Positions 51,031-60,278 of a DNA stretch of 64,000 nt are shown here, one piece after another. The DNA is from Rhynchopus sp. YZ270_cl-10 (lineage: Eukaryota > Euglenozoa > Diplonemea > Diplonemida > Diplonemidae). The number at the start of each line of letters is the position of its first letter. Position 1 is the first letter of the stretch. A program made the position numbers and the translations under genes. The notes under the pieces were generated by a model, which searched no databases, was not told the origin of the DNA, and saw only the letters and a program-made list of their open reading frames with translations. The stretch is from positions 992,001 through 1,056,000 of the forward strand of contig OZ037890.1 of NCBI GenBank assembly GCA_964035575.1, given 5' to 3'.

Positions 51031-52236
51031 ATGGAGATATGGTTTGAATGCACAACATCTGGACAACGCTGTGCTGCAGAGGTGGGGGAGAGTTGCAGTG
51101 TTGCAGATCTGCAGGAGCGTGCTGTTGCGGTGTTGTACCCACAGGGCGTGTTGTCGGCCGAGGCAGTGGGGCTGTGTGTGGATGGTGCTGATGGTGAGGT
51201 GCTGGCACCGGAGGTTCTGATTGCCGACACCGCACTGTGCGCAGGCGGGACTGTCTATGTACGGAAGCAGGATGTACAGCAGCAGGATGCGGACAGCAGT
51301 GGTGGTGTGTGGGTGCCGAAGTGCTATACCGATACTGTAACAGGCTCCATCGGAGATGTACACGAGGACACACTTGTGATTGGTGGCGAACGCGCCGTCG
51401 CCATCAACCTCGTCACCACCGAGGTCACGCCTCTCCCTGCCATTGGCGGAGATCTGTACAACATACTTCTCATGCCACGCCACATCGTCTACTGCGATTA
51501 CTGCCGTTCACCGAACAATGCTGTGCACTTTAGACCGCGGGTCAGTGGTGCAGGCTTTGTGATACGCATGGAAGGAAGGGTTGCGAAGCTTGTGGGCATG
51601 CGGGTCACCGAGGCGGTGCTGATTGGGACCAGTGAGCAGATCGTACAGTACTCCTGCGAGGGGGTGAAGATGCGCACCATTGATCAGTGTGGGTACTCCT
51701 TTGCAGTGTCACCCTGCGAGACGCTGTTCTTGAACAACACAGACCCGACCATTGGGGTGTACCGTCTGGACACTCCTGAGCTGCGTCTCGTGCGCGATGT
51801 GGACACAGGGCTGGACCCGTCGTTCTTGTTGCAGCCGTCGTTTTCTCCGGACGCAAGCCTCGCAGTGTTGGGCTGTGGCGACGACGCCACCGTCCGCACC
51901 ATTGACATTGCCTCCGGGAAGGCCCTCTACACACTGCCCAAGGGAGAGGACAGTACACTTAGCGCCTGCTTCAGTGCGTGCTCGCGGTACCTCTTCACGG
52001 CGAGCATGACGTGTGTGCAGCAGTGGGACGCACGCAGTGGGGCACCCATACAAAGCACCTACTTCCACTTCGTGTCGTCTGTGCATGCCTCGACAGACGG
52101 GCGCAGTCTGGTTGTGGTGGGACTCCCCATATCCGTGCTCGACATTGCTGCCATCAACGCCCTGGCGCAAGGTCCCCGTAAGAAACGAACTGTTGTGGCA
52201 ACGGAGTCACGCTGCAGTGGGTGTGTGTGTTCGTGA
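51031..52236 (+). CDS. Ubiquitin-like plus WD40 protein, copy 2 (401 aa)
   Basis: Same start context (TCACAG at 51016, then ATG) and the same ubiquitin-like N-terminus as copy 1, with only two or three differences in the first 110 residues. The propeller differs in blocks: YCDYCRSPNNAVHFRPRVSG, GFVIRMEGRVAKLVGMRV and FLNNTDPTIGVYRLDTPE, while the framework phrases are unchanged. It ends KKRTVVATESRCSGCVCS. It is tandem with copy 1 (start to start 1,918 bp) and shares its 3' flank, so the duplication is recent. Confidence 0.88.
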   Translation: MEIWFECTTSGQRCAAEVGESCSVADLQERAVAVLYPQGVLSAEAVGLCVDGADGEVLAPEVLIADTALCAGGTVYVRKQDVQQQDADSSGGVWVPKCYTDTVTGSIGDVHEDTLVIGGERAVAINLVTTEVTPLPAIGGDLYNILLMPRHIVYCDYCRSPNNAVHFRPRVSGAGFVIRMEGRVAKLVGMRVTEAVLIGTSEQIVQYSCEGVKMRTIDQCGYSFAVSPCETLFLNNTDPTIGVYRLDTPELRLVRDVDTGLDPSFLLQPSFSPDASLAVLGCGDDATVRTIDIASGKALYTLPKGEDSTLSACFSACSRYLFTASMTCVQQWDARSGAPIQSTYFHFVSSVHASTDGRSLVVVGLPISVLDIAAINALAQGPRKKRTVVATESRCSGCVCS

Positions 52237-52602
52237 AGGCTTAACTCTCGCATTTAACTCTTTTCTTTGTTTTGCCCCTTCTCTTAAGAACATGCAAAGC
52301 AAAGGCTTCAGTAAGATGTTGCAGCCATCCTATCTTCTCTCATGGGTTCTCGCAGCAGCGTGGTGCCTTTTTCAGTCGGGTGTGCACAATGTGCACATTC
52401 ACAGTATTCCTTTCTGGGGGTCGGTATTTTCCCATTTTTATTGTCTGTTTTTTTTACGCCACGGTACACAGGCGTGTGGGGTCTCTTGAGGATGAAATAT
52501 GGGAAAACGTTCTTTTTGGTATTCAGCGCTGAAAATCGTCGGCGAAGTATGTGGTTATGAGGACGGGACTGGGAAACACTCCCCCGTGCCATACCACCCC
52601 TT
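52237..52602 (+). repeat. Conserved 3' flank of Ub-WD40 copy 2
   Basis: Matches 50587-50937 (TTAACTCTCGCATTTAACTC ... GAGGACGGGACTGGGAAACA). It is cut at CACCCCTT (52595-52602) by the 7.6-kb insertion. The copy after gene 3 (61509-61705) is shorter and is cut by the sequence leading to the palindrome. Confidence 0.85.
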
Positions 52603-52667
52603 CAGTGCTGTCGTGCCTGATCAGGCTGGTATGGCATTCGCCATACCTATTAAATTTGGGTTTTTTC

Positions 52668-52704
52668 CCTGGTAGGGCAAGGTCCGCCCTCCTGCCCTAC
52701 CAGG
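52668..52704. repeat. Subterminal hairpin in the hAT-like element
   Basis: CCTGGTAGGGCA pairs perfectly with TGCCCTACCAGG. A weaker hairpin (GGTATGGC / GCCATACC) lies at 52628-52646. Confidence 0.7.
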
Positions 52705-53258
52705 ATTATTTTATTTTATTTATTTTCACCCTGTGAAAATAAAAATTTTATTTTCACCGTTTTTTTTCACCCGTCTTAAGCCCCCAAACACCCCCAAACT
52801 CACCCTATTTTTTTCGAGTTTTTTTTTTCCCCAGGGTATCTGGACTGGGGTGGGGACGGGGCGTGCATGGTGGTAGCTACAAACTTGTTGGAGTAGCCCT
52901 CGAGCTGTGTCAGCGGAGGTAATATATTTTAGGGTAAATTGCGATAGCACGTACAAAAAGTGTGCGTGTTATCGCGAACAAAAACGTACGTGTTTTCCCC
53001 AGGTACCCAGTACCAGTACCCCCAATGACATAACGAAGTATCGCTTGAAAGTATCGTTCAATAACCTTGGGTGTGCAGGTGAAGTAGGACACACAAGGTA
53101 TATCAAACGATAAATCAATCAGATAAACGTTACATCATTGGAAAATTGTCCTGCCACGGTTGCTTAGGGTCCACACATCAAAACTATCGTCACGTCTCTA
53201 TTCAAAGCAAGAACCTAGCCGATCTGCGAGAGCCTGCCTCCACGAGGCGGACTTGGGT

Positions 53259-54785
53259 ATGGCTGAAAGCCATAGCGAAATGAGCGCAGCAGCGACGGCT
53301 GGGACGCATATGTTGCGTCAACGCGACTGGGACACAGAGGTCCTCTCCCCCGCCAACTTCCGCCAGCGAATTGTGGCCAACACCGTCTCCGCAAAAGGGG
53401 TCATCACCTTCTGCAAACTCGCAGAGGCAGAATCGTTCCTGCAAGACCGGAGCAAGCTCGACCAGAACGGGCCCTGCATCGCCGTCGCCACCACCGCCCC
53501 CCTCCAAACACACAAAGCACACTGCAACATGGACTGCATCGTGAAGCCCCCGACCGGAGATGAGTACAAACGCAAAGTTCACGTCTTCCTCCTCACCAAC
53601 ACCACCCCCAACTACACCCTCGACATCCCCCAAATCGGAAACGCCCAACCTGCCTCACTACTCACCGAGGTCAAACTCGAAGTCCTCCCCGAAGGCGTCG
53701 TCACAGAGCCAGCATGGGACACCGCCCCCCTCAACACCGCACGCACCTTCCTCACAAACCTAGGTGCAGCAGTCGCCAGCGTCCGCAGAGCAGGAGAGCG
53801 TCGCATCGCAGCCACCATCGCACCGAGCAAATCCCTCAGAGAGATGTCCGGTCACAACGGGGTCATCGTCCGCCCGGCCAAAGTCACCAACGACCCAGTA
53901 GTCTGGCTCGACAGCACCGCCACACTTGCAGCAGCACTCGAGTTTGCAAGGAACCACGCCGGAAGGCTCATCAAGTCCACCAAGGCTTACGGCATTGTGG
54001 TGGAGACACAGGAGGCGCGGGCAGCAGCCTGGCAGGCACTCGGTAAACCCGAGAAATCAACAGAATCGCACTACGTGATCACCGGCATGCACTACCTCAC
54101 GCATCCCGACTCCCTGGTAACTGCGCTCAGGACCCCCGACAACAGCTGCACCATGATTGCACACCAGCAGGCAGGGAAGACACAAGCGGTGAAAGTCCGC
54201 ACACAACAACAACTCCCCAGATTTTTCAGCTACAACAACCAAACGCTGACAGCAACAGAAGTCTCCAACTCACACAAGCTCAGACGGCCCAAGAAGAAAC
54301 GCCCCACGGAGGACAAACGCATCCCCTTCGTCAACACCGGCATGGCGAGCACCACCACAGCATGGAACAACATCGCCAGAGGCCCCACCGCAACACCCCA
54401 AGTCAACACCACAGCACCTGCACCAACCGTAACTACAACAAACGTGGACACCGAGAGCAGAAACGCCACCACCCGAAATGCGTCAGAAATCCAGACAATG
54501 CGCAACGACTTCAACCAAATTGTTGAGCGGTTTAACACCAAACAAGCTGAACTGGAAACAAAGCTCAACGCCAGCAGCAACGACATCCAACTTCTCACTG
54601 AGAAGATGGACGCACTCGCGAACATGAGCGCCTCACTGCAAGGAAGCATCGAGAAACTGCAAACACAACTGGAAACCCTCATCAAGAGGATCCCAACATC
54701 GAGGAACGACCAAGTATCGCCCGTACGGGTTCGCGACAGGCGAGGGGCGTCATCGCCCGTTGGTGGTGCCTCTAAAAAGCGCTGA
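53259..54785 (+). CDS. LINE ORF1 protein, 508 aa
   Basis: The first in-frame ATG (53259) gives MAESHSEMSAAATAGTHM. The N-terminal two thirds (NFRQRIVANTVSAKGVITFC ... VVETQEARAAAWQALGKPEK) have an alpha/beta look with no match I recognise. A basic stretch (KLRRPKKKRPTEDKR) is followed by a Thr/Pro linker and a coiled coil (MRNDFNQIVERFNTKQAELE ... LQGSIEKLQTQLETLIKRIP) near the C-terminus. No zinc knuckles are seen. Its position suggests an RNA-binding chaperone for the LINE RNA. It ends with TGA CTC, and the same frame continues into ORF2. Confidence 0.8.
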   Translation: MAESHSEMSAAATAGTHMLRQRDWDTEVLSPANFRQRIVANTVSAKGVITFCKLAEAESFLQDRSKLDQNGPCIAVATTAPLQTHKAHCNMDCIVKPPTGDEYKRKVHVFLLTNTTPNYTLDIPQIGNAQPASLLTEVKLEVLPEGVVTEPAWDTAPLNTARTFLTNLGAAVASVRRAGERRIAATIAPSKSLREMSGHNGVIVRPAKVTNDPVVWLDSTATLAAALEFARNHAGRLIKSTKAYGIVVETQEARAAAWQALGKPEKSTESHYVITGMHYLTHPDSLVTALRTPDNSCTMIAHQQAGKTQAVKVRTQQQLPRFFSYNNQTLTATEVSNSHKLRRPKKKRPTEDKRIPFVNTGMASTTTAWNNIARGPTATPQVNTTAPAPTVTTTNVDTESRNATTRNASEIQTMRNDFNQIVERFNTKQAELETKLNASSNDIQLLTEKMDALANMSASLQGSIEKLQTQLETLIKRIPTSRNDQVSPVRVRDRRGASSPVGGASKKR

Positions 54786-57700
54786 CTCCCTACTTCTCCA
54801 TACCCCACACCTCCCAAATCCAACACCCCCACCTTGCTTAGATACCTCTCTACAACAGTACAACTTCTGCTTGTGATAGCAGGGATACATCCGAATCCGG
54901 GTCCGCTGAGATGTCTCTGTTGGAACATCAACGGACTGACCGACACCAAGAGATCTGAAATAAGGCGACACATCACCACGAAGGAGTATGACATTGTCAT
55001 GCTCCAAGAACTGAAGGCAAGCGGACAAGCAAACACGTTCAAGATCGACGGCTACCGCAGCTACACCCGCAAAAGAACGGCAGGCAGAACCAAAAAGACC
55101 AGTGCAACACATGGAGGCGGGATAGTAACACTGGTGCGTGACAAACATCCAGCCCAAGTCCACACGTTCTCGAAGTGGAAAGTCACAGAACGGCTCGACG
55201 TCACAGTGCACGGTATACGCTTTGTCAATGTATATCGGCCAAGCGCAGTGGGGGAGCAAAAGAACGACATACGCAAAGATGACTTCGACTGCGAAGACCT
55301 CCCCACCGAACAAGTAGTGATAGCTGGAGACCTCAACGCCCATCATGCGCAGTGGAGCAAGGCGATCCCGAACAAAACCGGCACAAAAATCCACGACTGG
55401 GTCGGTAACACTGACGGCATGCAAATCTGGAATGACCCCCAAACTGCGACAAGGATTGGAAAATCCAAAACTTCACCAGACGTGGTCATAGCGAAAGGTG
55501 ACAATAACAAAGACGAGACAAGAAAATGGCCGATCAAATGGCGGGTTCTAGATAACGGCTTATCGGACCATCTCCCAATGGAATTCGAGATTGACAGCAC
55601 CACACCACCTCCACCGAAGTACTCGAACATCAAACGGAGCGGGAAAACCCTGTGGGATTGGAACAGGGCCAGGTGGAGTGACTACACTGCAGAACTTGAG
55701 CGAAGTGCTGATGCAACCCTAAAGTGGCACAACCCAGCGACAGCGTATGCGAAGTGGGCTGGCATGGTGAGAAACGTGGCACGACGACACATCCCGACGC
55801 ATCGACGACGGCAAGCTAAGCGAAGGTGGTGCACAGGTGCAGTACGCAAAGCAATGAAGCGCCGAGACCAGAAGATCGCGCAACTGCAGAAGCAGACAAC
55901 CTCTCCCACACAAAATGATAGTGACTCCCTCAGCTGCCTAAAACAAAATGTGGCCACGGAAATCCGCGACAGCAAACGCACGATCTGGGAGGCAAGGTGC
56001 GACAAGGCTGCGGGGTCCTCACACATCTACCACCTACTACGCGAACTGGACGGCAGAGCCGATAAGTCGCAGCAGTACCCACTGACGGAGAATGGCACCA
56101 CCATCACCGACAACACAGCCAAAGCGAATATATTTGGTAGGCACTACTCAGACGTGAGCCGCAAAGATCCCACAGACACGGAGGACGTAGTCACAACACC
56201 GACGGATGTCCCATACCACGAATCAGAGCGTGCCTTTACAATGCAGGAGCTCAACACCATCGTGAACAACCTGGAAGACAACAAAACACCAGGCATGGAC
56301 AACATACACAACGAGATGTTACGACACATGGGACCGGAGGCGAGGAAGGGTCTCCTGCGTATCATGAACCTCTCGTGGTGTAGTGGCACACTCCCACAGG
56401 AATGGACGACTTCTCTGCTGATGCCCATCCACAAACCTACGAAACCGGACCACCTCCCTGCTTCGTACAGACCAATTGCACTGACGAGTACAGTGAGCAA
56501 GGTGCTCGAGCGCATGATCGGACACCGCCTACACCAGCTCATGGAAGACCCTGATGAGCAGTTCCCTAACCTCCACAAGGCACAAGCAGGTTTCAGGAAA
56601 AAGAGATCCACGATCGACAACATCGCACTGGTAACGCAACTGGCCAAGGACACAGTAGAGGAAGGGCGCAGTGCAATCCTACTCAAAGTCGACCTAGAGA
56701 AGGCGTACGACCGCCTCAAGCGCAGTGCCATCCTACAACACCTGCGCGATTTCCCACCCACGTACCAGAAGTGGATCAGTGCATACCTCAGCAACAGACG
56801 AGCAGCGGCGACCGTGGCAGGTCACGTCAGCGAGTTCTACGACATGGAGGAGGGAGTACCCCAAGGAACAGTGCTCTCCCCCCTACTCTTCAACGTAGTC
56901 ATGGCAAACCTGGCGAAAACCCTAGAGTGCGTGGACGGGCATGTGTGCATGTGCGCCGACGACCTCGCAATCCTGTGCATTGGCAACAACGCCGACGAAG
57001 CCGCTTTATCCGCACAAAAGGCTATCGAAGTACTTGAACGTGAACTCCCCCCAATGGGCCTCCGAATCTCCACCGACGACGACAAAACGAACCTCCTAGC
57101 CTTCACCACCAAAAAAGACCCCAACAACGTCAGAGACAAGCAGTTCGCAGTGCACTACAGCAATGGGAAACGCGTGCCTACAACCCGACTGACACAGTAC
57201 CTCGGCATCCTAATAGATGACGAATGCAACATGATACAACACATGGAATCAGTGTGCACAAAGTACAAACAACGACTCTCCGTACTGTACGCACTAGGAG
57301 GCGAGGACTGGGGTGCGGAAGCAGACACCATGCGACAAGTGTACATGACATATGTGCTGCCCGTGCTCACCTACGGGATAGGAGTGTGGGGACACGCACT
57401 GCTCAAGAAGAACCGAACCCATCTTGAGACCCTCCACCACGGCGCAGCCAGACTGATCACCGGCTGCCTACGCACCACAGCGACGGAGAACCTTCTCTGG
57501 GAGGCGAACCTGCGATCGATCGCTGAAATAGCACAAGCGGAAGGAGCAAAGCTGTACGAGCGCGCCAACCGCATTCACGACTCGCCCGCGTACACCGCCG
57601 TGCAGTCAACCAAAAAACACTCCAACACTACATGGCTCAGAGCAGCCACGAACACCGTTGAGGAAACAAAGATGTACACTCAGCACACAACTCGAAGCAC

Positions 57701-58754
57701 CATTGCGCTCCACTACCCTGTGCCCCCCTGGCAATGGGAGGAAGTACAGGATAAGCTTACGCTGCACCCCACCATCCCAGGAGTCCTCCGAGCGGACTCT
57801 AAACAAACCAAAGAGGAAGCTCTCGAAAAAACGCAGGAGGCCCTCGACAAGCTACCCCAGTACGACTACAGCACGTACACCGACGGATCACTGTCCGACA
57901 CGAACATCGGCGGGGCGGGATGTGTAGTGACGGACGCTGACGACAACATGATCCACGTCTTCGGCAAGGGGGCAGGCAGGCGATGCGTGGCCTACCAAGC
58001 CGAGCAGACGGCAATCCGTGAGGCACTCACCGACCTTGCGAACCGCACCACCACCAAACACGCGAGAGTGGCGATCCTCACGGACAGCCAGTCCTCCATC
58101 CGCGCCCTGGAGGGAGGACCGCAGAAGGCAGTCGAACACACACTGCACGACATATGGCGTGCGATACACACGCTCACGCGCAAAGGTGTACACGTCGACT
58201 TCCAGTATGTACCAAGCCATGTCGGCCTGACTGGAAACGAAGCTGCAGACAAAGAGGCAAAGCGGCACGCAAACGCCATGGTACCACAACTGGAACCCAT
58301 AGCGATGATGACGGCCGCCTCTCAGATCAAGAGGGTGGCAGCGCAGCACACCGTCACACCCACCGAAGACAGCGCATACGCGTGCCAGCACACCGACGCC
58401 AAAGCGAAGACGAAGACACAACTCCGCCACCCACAACTCCGCCCAAGACGACTGACGCGTAAGGGCGCGCGTGAGATGAGACTCCTGCGCACAAGACGAC
58501 ACCCCCTCCTGTACACGGACAGGAGCCACAACGACACCCCCAACTGCAAGGCGTGCGGAAAGACGAATGTGACGGCGAAACACCTCCTGAAGCAATGCCC
58601 CAAGCTTACTGACAAAAGAGCCAACCTGTGCAGCAACACCTCGTGGGGAACACTCCTCACTCAACAACCAGAAGTGGTCCTAGAATACTTGGTGTCCTCC
58701 GGATTGTCTGATGACTCTCTGAGTGACCTTCTGAGACCAGCTGTAACGAATTGA
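54786..58754 (+). CDS. LINE ORF2: endonuclease, reverse transcriptase, RNase H
   Basis: The frame is the same as ORF1 and opens right after its TGA. No ATG occurs before the first conserved domain. QLLLVIAGIHPNPGP (NPGP at 54894-54905) resembles the 2A-like leaders of Ingi-type LINEs. Endonuclease: CWNINGLTD, DIVMLQELKA, VVIAGDLNAHH, GLSDHLPMEFEI. Reverse transcriptase: NKTPGMDNIHNEML, SYRPIALTST, AQAGFRKKRSTID, KVDLEKAYDRL, GVPQGTVLSPLLFNVVMANL and CADD at 56952, a less usual form of (Y/F)xDD. RNase H: YTDGSLSD, AYQAEQTAIREAL, ILTDSQSSI, NEAADKEAKRHA. The tail finger is C-x2-C-x8-H-x4-C (CKACGKTNVTAKHLLKQC). It looks full length and competent; the RNase H places it near the I/Ingi group. Confidence 0.9.
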   Translation, partial: LPTSPYPTPPKSNTPTLLRYLSTTVQLLLVIAGIHPNPGPLRCLCWNINGLTDTKRSEIRRHITTKEYDIVMLQELKASGQANTFKIDGYRSYTRKRTAGRTKKTSATHGGGIVTLVRDKHPAQVHTFSKWKVTERLDVTVHGIRFVNVYRPSAVGEQKNDIRKDDFDCEDLPTEQVVIAGDLNAHHAQWSKAIPNKTGTKIHDWVGNTDGMQIWNDPQTATRIGKSKTSPDVVIAKGDNNKDETRKWPIKWRVLDNGLSDHLPMEFEIDSTTPPPPKYSNIKRSGKTLWDWNRARWSDYTAELERSADATLKWHNPATAYAKWAGMVRNVARRHIPTHRRRQAKRRWCTGAVRKAMKRRDQKIAQLQKQTTSPTQNDSDSLSCLKQNVATEIRDSKRTIWEARCDKAAGSSHIYHLLRELDGRADKSQQYPLTENGTTITDNTAKANIFGRHYSDVSRKDPTDTEDVVTTPTDVPYHESERAFTMQELNTIVNNLEDNKTPGMDNIHNEMLRHMGPEARKGLLRIMNLSWCSGTLPQEWTTSLLMPIHKPTKPDHLPASYRPIALTSTVSKVLERMIGHRLHQLMEDPDEQFPNLHKAQAGFRKKRSTIDNIALVTQLAKDTVEEGRSAILLKVDLEKAYDRLKRSAILQHLRDFPPTYQKWISAYLSNRRAAATVAGHVSEFYDMEEGVPQGTVLSPLLFNVVMANLAKTLECVDGHVCMCADDLAILCIGNNADEAALSAQKAIEVLERELPPMGLRISTDDDKTNLLAFTTKKDPNNVRDKQFAVHYSNGKRVPTTRLTQYLGILIDDECNMIQHMESVCTKYKQRLSVLYALGGEDWGAEADTMRQVYMTYVLPVLTYGIGVWGHALLKKNRTHLETLHHGAARLITGCLRTTATENLLWEANLRSIAEIAQAEGAKLYERANRIHDSPAYTAVQSTKKHSNTTWLRAATNTVEETKMYTQHTTRSTIALHYPVPPWQWEEVQDKLTLHPTIPGVLRADSKQTKEEALEKTQEALDKLPQYDYSTYTDGSLSDTNIGGAGCVVTDADDNMIHVFGKGAGRRCVAYQAEQTAIREALTDLANRTTTKHARVAILTDSQSSIRALEGGPQKAVEHTLHDIWRAIHTLTRKGVHVDFQYVPSHVGLTGNEAADKEAKRHANAMVPQLEPIAMMTAASQIKRVAAQHTVTPTEDSAYACQHTDAKAKTKTQLRHPQLRPRRLTRKGAREMRLLRTRRHPLLYTDRSHNDTPNCKACGKTNVTAKHLLKQCPKLTDKRANLCSNTSWGTLLTQQPEVVLEYLVSSGLSDDSLSDLLRPAVTN

Positions 58755-59330
58755 AGGGAACATAACTTTTTACTTTTATCTACTTTTACTTTTACTCTTA
58801 CTAGCAACAAGAGGATACCAAAAACAAAGAAAACATCAAGCGAACACACCGACCAGCATATCAGCTGATCACGGGAACCTTTTTTCAGGCTTCCACCTTT
58901 TGACGTCAGGCCAGTGTCCTAAACGATGCTGCCACACCCTGAGGGGGAGGTGTGCTGTCTGTAAACTCTGTGTGGCAACAACGGGGAGGTGACCTCCGTA
59001 TATCGGCAACCCGCACGTCCTAGATGTGAAAAACGGCACCAGCCGGGACACGGTCCCGGGTTTACTCTGGATAGAACAAAAAAAAGAGCAGCCACACTGC
59101 TTCGGCAGCGCTAAAGAGACGAGAGTAAATACCAAGTAAAAAAAAAAAAAAAAAAAAAAAAATTGTTGGCACCGCCCCCCTGTCTTCGTATTTAGTACGT
59201 CGACAGGCCAAACAGCGTTGGGCTCAGAAGAAGCGGTGCAAGACACTGGAGATCCACACTACAGGTCTCACACGACACTTGGGCGGGCTCGGAAAATAAA
59301 GCTTCACACTTATGGATAAAATTATGTCTT

Positions 59331-59469
59331 GGAGTAGAAAATAAGCGTTTTTTTCACCTCGTTGGTGTTTTCAACCCTCGTGACTTTAATTCCCTCGCTT
59401 CGCTCGTGAATTAAAGTAACTCGGGTTGAAAACACCAACTCGGTGAAAAAAACGACTTATTTTCACTCC
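59331..59469. repeat. 139-bp foldback hairpin
   Basis: GGAGTAGAAAATAAGCG at the left pairs with CGACTTATTTTCACTCC at the right. The stem is about 65 bp with few mismatches around a short CTCGCTTCGCTCG centre. It lies in the right arm of the hAT-like element. Confidence 0.8.
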
Positions 59470-59585
59470 AATAAATAGCTATTTTTTGAGGAGGGGTTCG
59501 GCAGGCATTTTGCTAACCATCGTTACGAGTTTTTGGCGTTTTTTTTCTCATCGTTTCATCGACCGTGGGAGACTAGAACGCGACT

Positions 59586-59765
59586 CAATTGGTCAAACGC
59601 CGAAGGAAAAGGAAGCATGCAGCATGGCGGAAGAAAAAAAAGTAGCGCACCGTGCGCCTGCGGCGCAAGCTTGCAATGCACCCTTCCCATGACACAGTTT
59701 GGCTGTAAAAATGGTCAATTTTAAGCGCATTTTTTTTGAAATGTTGCGTACCGTGGCTTCGCCAG
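59586..59765 (+). repeat. Dispersed repeat R1, copy b
   Basis: Matches 10815-10985, starting AATTGGTCAAACGCCGAAGG and including CCTGCGGCGCAAGCTTGCAA. Confidence 0.75.
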
Positions 59766-60038
59766 AAACTTTCGTTTTTTAGAAAAATACGTAAGTAAAC
59801 TTTACGGAAACTGACGTTAATTACGAACGACAGCGCTACTTTATGGCAACATTTTTTAGAAATACCGTGGCTTCGCCTGGAACCTTTGGTTGCCGTGGTT
59901 CTTTTATAGATCTACTGAGGTTACTGATACGACAGCTGACACCCACTACGGCTTGTGGTTCACCCTCCCCACCCGCCTTTCACGATTTTGTGCATCAGAG
60001 GGGAGAAAGAGCCTCACCTTTTTGCACTGGCAGGGAGT

Positions 60039-60081
60039 CGCGCGCGCGAAGCGCGCGAAGCGCGCGAAGCGCGCGCAGCGA
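60039..60081 (+). repeat. (GCGCGAAGC)n short array
   Basis: About four 9-bp units of GCGCGAAGC between GTCGCGCG and GCAGCGAC. The unit is nearly palindromic, so the array can fold on itself. Confidence 0.8.
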
Positions 60082-60278
60082 CCGCTTTTACGGGGGGAAA
60101 GCTCGGGACCTTTTTTTGCGGGTTTTTTTTGGCCTGCCCTACCAGTGCCCTACCTATTAAATTTTTTTTCAAAACTCAGCGACAGCACTGCACCCCTTAT
60201 CCATTGAAGATATTATCCCCCTCTCCTTTACTACCGTTGCGCTTCTCCCACCACCCCCTCACAGACAGTGACCACACA

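Larger units (their letters stand above)
53110..59162 (+). mobile_element. Ingi/I-like LINE retrotransposon with poly(A) tail
   Basis: It comprises ORF1 (53259-54785), ORF2 (to 58754), about 380 bp of 3' UTR and a poly(A) run at 59137-59162. Endonuclease, reverse transcriptase, RNase H and a CCHC finger are all present, with catalytic letters intact. The exact 5' end is uncertain (somewhere between 52900 and 53200), and I could not fix a target duplication; AATTGT near 53143 and TTGT after the tail are weak candidates. Confidence 0.85.
52603..60190. mobile_element. hAT-like non-autonomous DNA transposon, 7.6 kb including a nested LINE
   Basis: The ends are inverted repeats CAGTGCTGTCG (52603-52613) and CGACAGCACTG (60180-60190), flanked by a perfect 8-bp duplication CACCCCTT (52595-52602 and 60191-60198). 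The 8-bp duplication and CAG-starting ends fit hAT. Subterminal CCTATTAAATTT occurs near both ends (about 52646 and 60151). No transposase is seen. Without the LINE the element would be about 1.5 kb. The spacer between gene copies 1 and 2 shows the empty site. Confidence 0.8.

Noticed and set aside
58880-59060. Structured, GC-rich 3' UTR of the LINE, tested as tRNA or 5S-like
   Set aside because: No cloverleaf or 5S consensus could be fitted; kept as LINE 3' UTR.
59955-60278. N-terminal extension of Ub-WD40 copy 3
   Set aside because: It lies in the right end of the inserted transposon, and all paralogues agree from the ATG at 60279.
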